From contig JAGUCH010000002.1 in NCBI GenBank assembly GCA_019096065.1, positions 16,938,501-17,002,500 of the forward strand: DNA of 64,000 nt, given 5' to 3'. The notes below the pieces were generated by a model. It was given only the letters and a program-made list of their open reading frames with translations. It was not told where the DNA came from and made no database searches. Both the position numbers and the translations under genes were made by a program. Shown piece by piece: positions 48,201 to 60,200 of this stretch. Source of the stretch: Paracyclopina nana. Its lineage: Eukaryota > Arthropoda > Copepoda > Cyclopoida > Cyclopettidae. The stretch's first letter is position 1, and each line of letters starts with the position of its first letter.

Positions 48201-51200
48201 TTGTCCAGGCTGAACTTGGCCGGAGCCGCAAAGTAGACATCGCAGGTCAGGTCCTCGATCCGGTTCGTCGTGTCCTGCATCTCCTGGAAGACTGCGTAGA
48301 TCTCCTCGAGGTTTGCGAACTCGGTCTTCAGTATGGTGAACACCTCGAAATGCGTTAGTGGGCGCTTGAGCACGCGCTGGTACTCATTGATCTCCACAAT
48401 CACCTTGTCGATGGTGTCGAGCTGCGAGCGAAAGGTGTCCAAGGATGCGGATCCTTCCTCCAGCGACTTGGCCTCGGACGAGGGCCCCTCGGTGCGAAAC
48501 CTGTCCCACAGCTCTGCCAACCGCTTGGCCAGCCTCTCCACCTTCTTCATGACAATCCTGCAGTTCTTCTCCTTGAGCCCGAAGATCCGGAAGTAGATCT
48601 CTTTGGACTTGACGTAGAGCTGGTTCCACGTGTTGGGCAAGTCCGCGGAGAGCGAGACAATGTTCTTCTCCGACTTGATGCCATACATGTCGAGGGTCCG
48701 GCACCGCTCCTGGATGTCCATGTAGTCGATTTCGAACTCGAGCGACATGTCCCAAATGTCGGAGACGAGGACAAGTGTCCGCTCGAGCTCATTGGAGTGG
48801 CGCAGCTCCTTGAGGCGCGAGCTGTAGTCCTCGATTTTGTTGGTGATCTTCTCCAGCCTCTCCCAGGCGGTCTGCTCGAGCAGCTTGCCCAGAGTACTGA
48901 TCCACTCATCGATGTGCTCAAGGATGCCATCCTTGAGGGGTCGCAGTTGCATCCGGATGCATCGAAAGTCCTTCACGTCCACGGCGGACTCGATGGTCCG
49001 CCTCAAGTTGTAGTAGTACAAGAGCTTCTCGTCAAAGTCCACGCACGTGGGCGAAGTCCGGAGGAAGATGGAGCATGTCATGTCCTTGTTGAACTTCCAC
49101 ACGCTCCGGTATCCCTTCCACTCGTTGAGGTAGTTGAACATCATCTTGAGGATGTTGATGAGCGTACCCTGGATCGATTCCACTTTCTTGACGATATGTG
49201 GCAGACACGAGATCTCGTCGTAAAACGTTGGGAGGACACGATCCAAATAGCCTGTAATGTATACGGGCCGCACGGGGATACACGAGCCCTTGTAGAATCG
49301 CACGAACCGCTTGGTGCCATCAATCATCTTCTTCACCACGTTGATGGCCCCGTCGAGAACGAACGAGGCATCTGGCTCCAAAATGACATCGTTCTGCTGC
49401 AGAAGCGAACGAATCGTGAACTGCGGGCATTTCTGGCGCAAATACTCGCTGTACTCCTCCAGGTTTTTGCTTGTCATATCCGCTGAAAAGTTGGGTTTTT
49501 TATTGAATAATCTGTACGGTTGAAAAATTCTGAGCCCTCATGACCTGACTTAACCCGTAGTGAAACTTGCATGTTTTATCGACATAGAGTGTATGTCGTT
49601 ATGTTACATTTACTGCCTTGCCACTTGAGTAAAATCAAAAATACCTAAGCACAGTGTCACCTTTGATTTTGTTTTATGGAGGTAGTAAGTCAGTTGATGT
49701 TACTAAATGACATTTACCCAACATGGGTAAAACAAAGGAGTGCTAATACATTACAATTTTGCTGAAAAAACTTGGGAAAATTCTGAGCCCTCATGGCCTG
49801 ATTTAACCGGTTGTGAAACTTGTATGTTTTATCGACATTGAGTGTATGTCGTTATGTTACATTTACTGCCTTGCCACTTGAGTAAAATCAAAAACACCTA
49901 AACTCAGCGTCACCTTTGATTTTGTTTTATGGAGGTAGTAAGTCAGTTGATGTTACAAAACGACATTAGCTCAACATGGGTAAAACGAAGGAGTGCTAAT
50001 GCGTTACAATAACTTTCAGAAAACTTGGGAACATTTCTAGTTGGGGTGCGTTAAAGCAGATTTGCGTTCGAGTGGACAGCGTTTAGGTGGATTCGCAGTT
50101 AAGCAGTACAATTACATGCGTTACAATAACTTTCAGAAAACTTGGGAACATTTCTGGTTGGGCAGAAGGTGTGAGAGTGCCTAAATTAAGGTAATGGCTG
50201 TTTTTGCACAAGTTGCTTTCCTAAGGTCAAAGTGCTTTCTGACCGCGGTAATCCGCATCAATGCCCTGTTCATCTACTCTATTTTTTCGTAACTTTCTTG
50301 TCCTACCTTACGGAAAAAGTTGTCGTAACTCCACGAATTTCTATTAGCTGTCGTAGCTTATAAGAACTAGCGTTATTTTAGCGATCCCTCAAGGATTGAC
50401 TAAACTATTGTAACTTTGGAAACAATCCCCTCTTGTGACAGACCTAGAAGAATGTTTTAGTCGGCCCTAGCAGGCCGGCTTTACTTGCTGTAAGACTCAT
50501 TCTTACGTTAGGACACACTAAACCAAAGGAAGGTTTGAAGTAAGCCCCTGAACAAAGGCAAATAAGTCAGCCCTAGCTAGCATGCGCTTAACTAAACTTG
50601 GTCAACGCGCTTACCCAATTCGTACGCTAACGACTGGTCTTACGCTGACTTAAGACAGTTTTTGTCGTTATAGAATAACGACAAATTTTTGTAAGACTCC
50701 TGAAGTTACGACAGAAATTGTCTTCGTAGATGAACAGGGCACAAATCCCTTTTGAAATATGGGCAAAGTCTAAAATCGGAGCTGTAGACCAAGAAAACAC
50801 AAATGGGCATTTCTCGTTTTTGTGATGATTTGGCTGCAACTAATTGAGCTACTTCTTCCCCTATTCAATACAAATATCGTTATAACGAGCTGGCTGGCTC
50901 ATCTTTCAGCCGATCGTTATTTTGGGGTGAATGGATAATAATGCCAATAATGACACCTAATTCTTATATAATTTTGTGGTCTTATGCTCTGCTTTTGACA
51001 ATATGACTGCGATTTTCTAGTTAGGTGTCCAAAACTTTAGCGCCTTGGATTATTTGAGCTGACCATAATTCATTTGCCGATGTAAGCTACAACAGCTGAA
51101 ATATAAAAAAAAAAAATAGTGTTGCTTTTCGAAAAGGAAAAAATTGTCAAAAGGCAACTAGTTGAACCAAGAAGCGAGTAGACAAAGCTAAGGCAAAATT

Positions 51201-54200
51201 CCGAAAAACTTTCAACTTTTAAGCCGTATCTTTGCTGCAATAATGCTGCAATTGCTAATTGTTGGTTCATGTTAATTTGCTGATTGTTGAGTCAATTCAT
51301 AGCCATTTTAGAACTAAGATTGAAGGAAAATTGGAGTGCTTACGTTAAACGCAGTCTCAAAAATGACCCATTTTTTCTGCAAATATTTAGCATCAGCTGA
51401 CGTTTACTTTTCCGATTGTCATTAGACAATTTTTTTTCATCACATACATTTGAGAAGGCGCTTTAATGTGGTGTTCATCTACGTCATCCTTCCTTATCAT
51501 AATATTTCTCCTTTAGACTTGCAACAGCTAAAAAAGCAACTTTAAAGGATCATCACCAACTCTCAGTTTTTTAGCTAAAGCCCTTAGTACTGAAGTGATT
51601 TGCCAAAGGAAAAAGACGTTGAAAATAAGGTTTGTACTTTCCTTAATAGATGAACACCACATTATAAGATAAGTCAGAGGCGTTAAATCACAAGATTCAC
51701 CGCGCCATCTATACCAGTTTGGGCTCCTACCTTAGGATCTACTACGGACCCGGAATAGAAACTACTATGACGGACCCGGACTAGCATCTACGCCGGACCC
51801 GGAATAGAATCTACTGCCATGACATACAAGGAATAGGAACTACTATGACAGAACCGGAATATGATCTATTGGGTAACAGAACAGGAATAGCATCTACAAC
51901 AGACCATTGCTAACATCTACTACAAAGATAGAACAGGAATATAATCTACTAGACAGAAACTAGCCCAGCAAAGTAAGTGTATACTTCAACTTAGTCAAAT
52001 AGGATATCTAGAAGTCCTTATGTATGCAACAACTCTGTATGTCTTGGACATGTTTTTGAGTCTGTCAAGTACACAGGCATAAAAAAGTCATAGTCTAACA
52101 AGTTAGAGGCAAGTCCTGAAGCATTGGCCAAGTTCTGAAGTTTAAACAAGTCCTGAAGTTAGAAGCAAGTCCTGAAGTTAGGAGCAAGTCTTGAAGTTTA
52201 AAGCAAGTCTTGAAGTTTCAGCCATGTCAAGTATTAGCCAAGTCCTTAAGAATCGGTCAAATCCTGAAGTATAGCTAGGTCCTGAAGTATATCCATCTTA
52301 GCTTTATCAGTCTTAACTAATTCAAGTAGGTCAGCCTACTTTGTATTCTGGTGTGTATTAACAATAGATTCTATTCCTGGTCTGGTGTAGATTATGTTCT
52401 TAGTACGTCACAGTAGTTTCAATGCCTGTACTGTCACTGTAGATTCTATTCCGGCTCCGTCATGGAGTTGATTATATTCCGGTACTGTCACAGTAGTTCC
52501 TATTCCGGCTCTGTCATGAAGTAGATTCTATTCCGGTGCCGTCACAGTAGTTTCTAGTACAGTATGTCCTGGTAGATCCTATTCCGGCTTCCCATTTGGG
52601 CAAGTACATTTGACATGGCTGCGCTACATAAATGATCAAAAATGGGCAATTTTGGAGCGCTTCTGCCAAAAACTTGATTTTGACATAATCTTCAGACATA
52701 ATGGGACGCTTTCATGCCATAAAACGCAAATATTCAAGCTTTTCATTGTTGAAACCGAATTTATCTAACCTAGCTTTGTATATCAGCCAATCAAATTTCA
52801 TATCGTAATCACGTGACAAGTTGCGCGCGCGACAGTTCGTCCAAAAATACTTGCTCGAAAAGCGCCACCTATCGAAAAAGTTTGCCACTCCTCTGGCTTA
52901 TTATACTTGCCGATGGCTTCAAACAGTTTCTTCTCCCAATGATGGTAGTAGGAAGCCAATCTTGGAGCTTTTTGCGTTCTCGTTGCGACAAGAATTTCCT
53001 CCACCTTGATAAGAAGAGGCGCCATCAGGGAGACTTTGGTGAGCAGCTCTTTGTACATTTTCTCCAAGAAATCGTACATGGACTGGAAAAACGCTTCAAA
53101 CGCCGGCATCTCACTTTTACCATCGTTTTTCTCCTTTAATTGAGACAGCCTGCAAGAAAAAGGGCTGATTTTGGTCTTGGAAAATAATAATGAAGAAATG
53201 CTTACTCTAAAAGTTTTTTGTTGGCAACGTAGTCGACAATTTCTTGCAGTTGGATGCGTAGGATCTCAACTTGCCTGATCTTCGATATAAGGGAGGATAT
53301 TTGTTGATTTGCCGCAGTGATAAATTCCTTGATACCCATTGAATTCCACGTGAGTCGTGAGTGTCCTGAAAAGGGCAATTTTAGAAAGCCTTTCTTTATT
53401 GCAATACAAGAAACCTGACATATGGTAAATTGAGGGCAATCCCATATTCGAATTTTAGTCAAGTAACCTTGGTAAGTTAAGTTCAGCTTGTTTGAGCCAA
53501 GTTTTGTTCATTTTAGTCAAGTTAAGCTAGCTGTTATGCTGGCGTGCCAATACATTTGGTATCAGCAGTTGATGAGCTAACTTAGCTTTTCTCAATAGAG
53601 CAAGTTTCCGTTGCCCTAAGTTGCCCTATTCTTGATGGTGAGAATAGGGATATCCCATAATTGAATTTTTAGTCAAGTTGCCTTGCTGAAAAAGTAGCCT
53701 CGCTTGATTAGTTAAGCTCAGCTTGTCCGAGCCAAGCTCAGTTGGTTTTAGTCAAGTTAAGCTAGCTGTTATGTTGATGTGCCAACATATTTGATATCAG
53801 TAGTTGATGAGCTAACTTAGCTTTTCTCAATCGAGCAAGCTTCCGTTGCAAATCTGTGAACACTTTTTGTAGCCAAGTTCAGTTCGGCAACTTAACTTAG
53901 CAAGCAAGCGAGGATTGAATGTCTGAGACTGCAACTGAGCTAAGCATCACTTTTTTTCCTTACTAAATGGGAAAGCCCTTTTCATCTTTTTAATATAATC
54001 TCGAGGCTAAAGAGCATGAATGCATTGGGGCCCAAGTAAAATCTAAAATGCAAGTTTGCCACTTCACCTTCCATTTCTTTTACATCGGTGGCAAGTCAGT
54101 TAATGTCACATTACAACATAAACTCAATGTAGGTAGAGCAAACAAGTTTTGACATTTTACAAGTACGCTCAGAGAACTTATGAAAATTCTGAGCCCTCAT

Positions 54201-57200
54201 TGAAACTTGTATGCTTTATCCACAAAGAGTTTATGTCGATACATAACATCATACTGCTTTAGTGCCTAAGTCCTAAGTAAAAACTAAAATGTTAGTTTGA
54301 CACTTCACCTTCCATTTCTTTTACATTGGTGGCAAGCCAGTTAATGTCACATTTCAACATAAACTCAATGTGGGTAGGGCTAACATGTTTTGACATTTTA
54401 CAAGTACGCTCATTGAAACTTGTACGCTTTATCCACAAAGAGTTTATGTCGATACATTACATTTAACTGCCTTGCCACTTCACCTTCCATTTCTTTAACA
54501 TTGATGGCATGTCAGTTAGCATAACATTACAACATAAACTCAACATGGGTGAAACAAAAGAGCTCTAATCCATTACAACTACATTCAGAAAACTTGGTAA
54601 AATTTCTGCATGCTTGCAACCAACCTGGATTGAGGCTGGTTTGCGTCACGCTCAGCTCTGGCAGCATGAGGATTTCTTCAGCTGGCTGCAAACTGTCTAT
54701 GGCTCCGTGGTACTTGTCCACCAACTTCCTCAGGTCTGTGGCGATCCCCGTGAGCTTTCCCTCCTGCAGGGACATGTTGCGTGCCACCTCCGGAACGGTG
54801 AATCCGAGGTGCTCCAAATGCTTCACTTCAGCCAACGTGTCCGAGAGATCCGTGGTGAAGTTCACCAAATACCTCTTGGCTTGGGCCGGAGGCTTTGGAG
54901 GCAATGTCAGCAGCAGAGTCCTCGTGAGGTTGGCGTCCAAGATGTCACTCACTCGGTATCGCCACTCGTCATACCTATGCATTTTGTACTTGTGCAGCTC
55001 GTTCAAGAAGGCCTCGTACTTCTCCAAGGCCGAAGGCCAGGACTTGTGCTCAGTCACGTGGGGAACTGCGGACAAGCTGTGGAGCGTTTGGGCCAGGTTG
55101 CTCCCAATGTCGTTGGACCAGTAGATGGCACCCGAAATGGGCGGAAGGTTCTCCGCGATGGGCGGATTCTGGAGCCTCGACCGAAACATGGCCTCGTCCT
55201 CCTGGATCTCCAGGGTAAACTTCCGGATGATCAAGCCCACCTTGGCAAGCAGCCGACGCCCAATGTCACGCCTATAATTGTACTGCTTAACTGCGAATCC
55301 ACCTAAACGCAGTCCACTCAAACGCAAATCTGCTTTAACGCACCCCAACAAGAAATGTTCCCAAGTTTACTGAAAGTTATTGTAATATGTTTGCGCTCCT
55401 TCGTTTTACCCAGGTTGAGTTTATGTCGTCAATTAAACATTAATTGCCTCACCACCTATGCACAAAAATCAAAGGCGGCATGGCAAAATGGTGTTTTCAA
55501 TTTTACTTAGGTGGCAATGCAGTTAATGTTTCATAATGACATAAACTCTATATTGCAAAAAAGTACAAGTTTCACTGAGAGTTATATTTGGCGTATGAGG
55601 GCTCAGTAGTTCCCATGCCAGTGGATGAAAGTGTCTTTTTTCAGCCTCTTGAGGTCTTTGCTGACCAGGAGGCTTGTAACAAGCTAGAAAATTTAGGGTA
55701 CATTGGCCCTACCCCTAGCCAGGAGCTCCCTGTTGCCATAGTTAGCTACTACAGTGGAGCATTACTGGGATCGACCTGGCGAGTGTACTGACATTTTTAA
55801 GATGATATAAAAGTTGGCCCATGACTTCACTTCTGCTTGTCCGTTTCATGTGTGTTTCTATTAGAGCATTTTAAAAAAGGATGTATTTTGGAGTTGCTCT
55901 AGGAGCTCCATTTGTAGACACATAGTGATTTTTCTTTTTTCTGATGACTGTCCTAGTCTTTGTGTGTCATCATAGTCGTCAGACTAGGTACAGTGTCACC
56001 AGGTAAGGTCTGTATTGGTGGTAGTACCAAGTACAATCTGACTTGTAGGACCAGGTATACGGTTTGTCATGGAGGTTAGACAAGATAGGATGTGTAACAG
56101 TAGGACCAGTACGGTCTGTCATGGTAGCAGTACCAAGTTCAATCTTTCTTGTAGGACCAACTACTTGTGTCACAGACTCACAGTAGGATCAGGAGGGACG
56201 GTTACTCAACCTGAGTATAACAAACATGTTACCAAAACTTTTACTAAACTTTGGAAATTTTCCTATTTGAGTGGGTACGGTTTATCCTTTGGGTGGACTG
56301 CGCTCAAGAGAACTGTCCCAAAAAGGACTCCATCCTTTGGATCGACAAAACGAATCGGCCTTGGATCGATTTAGAGAACACTCAGTCCCTAGGTAGACCA
56401 GAAGAAAAATAACATAGCCTGGATAGACAAGACGAACTGGCCTTGAACCGACATTGAGAATGAACAGTCCTTGGATCGACAACGGATCGTCCTTTGATTG
56501 ACTAGTGAACTCCTGTCACCCAAGTCCAACATAGAAAGCCTTGCTTGTCAGCTGAGCCTTAATTTTTGCTTAGCAATTTTTACTTTGCAATTCTTATGTA
56601 GTAATTTTTGCTTGGGAAGTTTTATAAACCTTTGTAAACCTAGCAAGTCTTGCAATTTAGTTCTAGTTTATTCAGTGACTGTTTGTTTTGACAGTCGATC
56701 CAAGGATGATCCGTTTTTCGATGCAGGTACACACTGTTCTGACAGTCTATCCAAATAAAGTTCGTTCTAGTCGACCCAGGTACATCTGTCACAACTGTCG
56801 ATCCAAGTACAGTCCCGTCATGTCGATCCAATGATAGTGCTATTTCATGGTCGATCCAGGGACTATTTGTTGCAGTCTTTCCAGAGAGTATGTTCTAGTC
56901 GATCCAAGTACAACCACCCCCAAAACCAGAAATTCTGAGCCGTCAATAACCCTCAGAAAAAAAATTACGTTTTATCAACATAGAGTTTTTGTCATTATGT
57001 AACATTAACCGCCTTGACACCTAAGTAAAATTGAAATCACCAACTAGCAGTTTCGCCTTTGATTCTTCGTACATAGGTGGCAAGGCAGTTGATGTTACAT
57101 CCCAACATAAACTCAACCTGGGTAAAACGAAGGAGTGCTAACCCGTTACAACTACTTTCAGAAAACTTGGGAACATTTCTGGACTTTGAGTAGTTTTAGG

Positions 57201-60200
57201 TGGTCTGCGTTTGGGCGGATTCGCGTTTCGACATGTACCTGTAGTTGGTCTTGATCATGCCAGCCAAGGCATCGATGGCGAGCTTGGAGAGGAGCAAGTG
57301 GTCAAAGACCTCCTCGGCGATGGAGGCGGACTCGGCGTCGACGAAGCGGACCTCTCGGTGGAACCACTCGATGTGGTTCTTCCAGTGGTGCGAGTTGGCC
57401 GGATCGAAGGCGTCGTAGGTGAGGAGGTGGAAGCTCTCCGTCATCTCGGTCGTGCGCTGCTTGGCCTTCATGATGAGATCGGGCTTGCGCGTGCAGCCAA
57501 TGAGGTGTTCGGTGAAGCAGCATTGGAGCTGGGAGAGGATGTTGGCGACCTCGGCGATGTCGCTGCACACCTTGCTCGCGTGGTGGACCTGCGAAAACTG
57601 CCTCTGCACCGAAAACTCCCATCTGGCCTCGCGTCCGGATTCCTCGATGGCTCGCCTGGTCCTCTGGAAGCTCTCGTCCCAACCCGTGAGCAGACTCTGG
57701 GACTCCTTGGCGATCCGCTCCGCAGCCTCCGGAGTGTGCAGGAGCTTGAAGTCGACGAAGCCTCGGATCCGCGCCAGGATGATGTTGGTGATCTTGTCGA
57801 GGAGGCTGCAAATCTGCTCGTCCGTGTTGAAGTGCTTGGACAGCATCCAGATGTTGCGCAGGGAGTTCATCAGGTTGGGCAGCGTGGTCCGCATCTCCTT
57901 GAAGTCCATCGAGGTGACAAGCACGTGGGTGGGCTTCCGGATCGTGCTCAAGAACTTGACATTGTCTTGGGCCTCCTCCAGCAGACCCCGGATCTGGTTG
58001 ATGTGGTCCGTCAGCGTTTTCGCGTGGATGTTGCCCGCAGCCTCCAAAATCTGCAACGACCTCTCAATGGCCACCATCTTGAGCTGCTCCTCCAGACCTT
58101 CAAACCGGCGCAGCCGATCCTCCCACATCTTGATCTCGTTCAAGACGTCATTGTCCACGGCTTTAGGTACCTCCTCTTCTGCGGCTTTCACTTTCTTCGG
58201 GTCCTCCTTCGCTTTGCCAGGCTCTGAGGAAACATCGATGATCATCTAACTCAGAGACTTATGTAGAAAGAGAAGTGCTACTTCTTGCATTCTCACTGCA
58301 CGCGCGCGCGCACCAAGTGCTACAAGTGATTTTGAAAACGTTTGGGTCGGCTGTTCTAATGAAATAGTCAGCGGGCTGTATTGATCCAGAACGGAAAACG
58401 CCAACCCACACCTCCGTTTTACAACTTTTAATTCGTAATACTTGGGGAAATATTTATCAAAGACGAGAGATAGCACTAGCAAATTTGAGTAGCTTGTAAA
58501 ATAGGATTATTTTGGGCACGTTGACTCATTTAGGAGTTATTAGCTACCAAAAGTCTGCCCTGGCCCAAATTCAGCCAGCCGCGACCAAAATTCCATTGTA
58601 GTCTCTTTTGGGGCGTGCAGCAGATCTGCAAACGCACCTCCTTAAGCCTCGCCCAGTAGCACTTCTCTTGTTATATAAGTCTCTGCATTAACCTGGAGAG
58701 TAGCCTTACCCAGGCACAATTTCCCACCAGAAATATGGATGTTATCTGGTGGCTTATGTACATTCACTTTAACTTCCCACAGCTTGACATAAAAAAGCGT
58801 GTAGCTCAGATATCGTTCGTTTTTCCGTCATTGTGCATAAAATTGACCCATTCCAAAATCTATAGATCTAGCTTTTGTTGCTTTATAAGAAAATCGCTAG
58901 AATTAACAGGAAAGGAGATACAGCCAAGGCTATCGTACTGTGATTATAAGCATGAGCTCTCATATCTCCCTTCCTGAGTACTTTAAAGACTTGCTTATCA
59001 AGTAACGAAAGGGAGGTACGGAATTTTTGTATGTGGTCATTCCTACAAACAATCTAAGAAAAATGAAAGTAACAGGCTCTAGGCCAGGATTTCAAATTAC
59101 TTCCGAATGTACACTTGGGACATGAGCCTTCAGAAAATATGCATATTTTTGATGGGGAATTTTGTTTGGGCTAGGCTACCACTCTGCTTTATGTGTGGCA
59201 AAAGGAACTTTTTCCCGAAAAAGCATTTTATCCGCTTTATACCGAAAAGGCACCTTTTCGAGGAAAGGCATTTTTTCCGAAAAGACACCTTTTTGAAAGG
59301 ACACTTTTTCCGAAAAGGCACCTTTTTGAAAGGGCACTTTTTCCAAAAAGGCAATTTTTCCGCTTTTTTCCGAAAAGGCAATTTTTCCGTAAAGGTACTT
59401 TTTCCGAAAAGGCACTTTTTTTTCAAAAAGACACCTTTTTGAAAGGACACTTTTTCCGAAAAGGCACCTTTTTGAAATGGCACTTTTACCGAAATGGCAC
59501 TTTTTCCAAAAAGGCACTTTTTCCAAAAAGGCAATTTTTCCGCTTTTTTCCGAAAAGGCAATTTTTCCGTAAAGGTACTTTTTCCGAAAAGGCAATTTTT
59601 TCCGAAAATACACCTTTTTGAAAGGACACTTTTTCCGAAAAGGCACCTTTTTGAAAGGGCACTTTTTCCAAAAAGGCAATTTGTCCGCTTTTTTCCGAAA
59701 AGGCAATTTTTCCGTAAAGGTACTTTTTCCGAAAAGGCACTTTTTTTCGAAAAGACACCTTTTTGAAAGGACACTTTTTCCGAAAAGGCACCTTTTTGAA
59801 ATGGCACTTTTACCGAAATGGCACTTTTTCCAAAAAGGCACTTTTTCCACTTTTCTTCCGAAAAGACAATTTTCCGCTTTTTTCCGAAACGGCATTTTTT
59901 CCGTAAAGGCACTTTTACCGAAAAGGCATTTTTTCCGTAAAGGTACTTTTACCGAAAAGGCATTTTTTCCGTAAAGGTACTTTTACCGAAAATGCACTTT
60001 TCCCGAAAAGGCACTTTTTCCGAAAAGGCACTTTTTCCGAAAAGGCACTTTTTCCTAAAAGGCACTTTTTCCGAAAACTTACTTTTGGAAGAGGCCCTCT
60101 TTGGAAAAGGCACAACAACCGAAGGCATTCATAGACAAAGGCAAGATTTAATTAATGATGAAAAAACATTTTGCTATATTTTTAAAAAAGAGCAATTTAG

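Noticed and set aside
39647-49486. Many plus-strand frames of 100-330 codons across the dynein exon
   Set aside because: Antisense shadows of the 9.9-kb coding exon, with no family resemblance and no splice logic.
57211-58249. Plus-strand frames of 276 and 338 codons
   Set aside because: Antisense of dynein exon 4, which aligns well to the DNAH10 tail on the reverse strand.
59130-60118. Overlapping open frames up to 260 codons rich in Phe, Lys, Arg and Ser
   Set aside because: They are translations of the 17-bp AAAAGGCAC array in several frames, inside a dynein intron.
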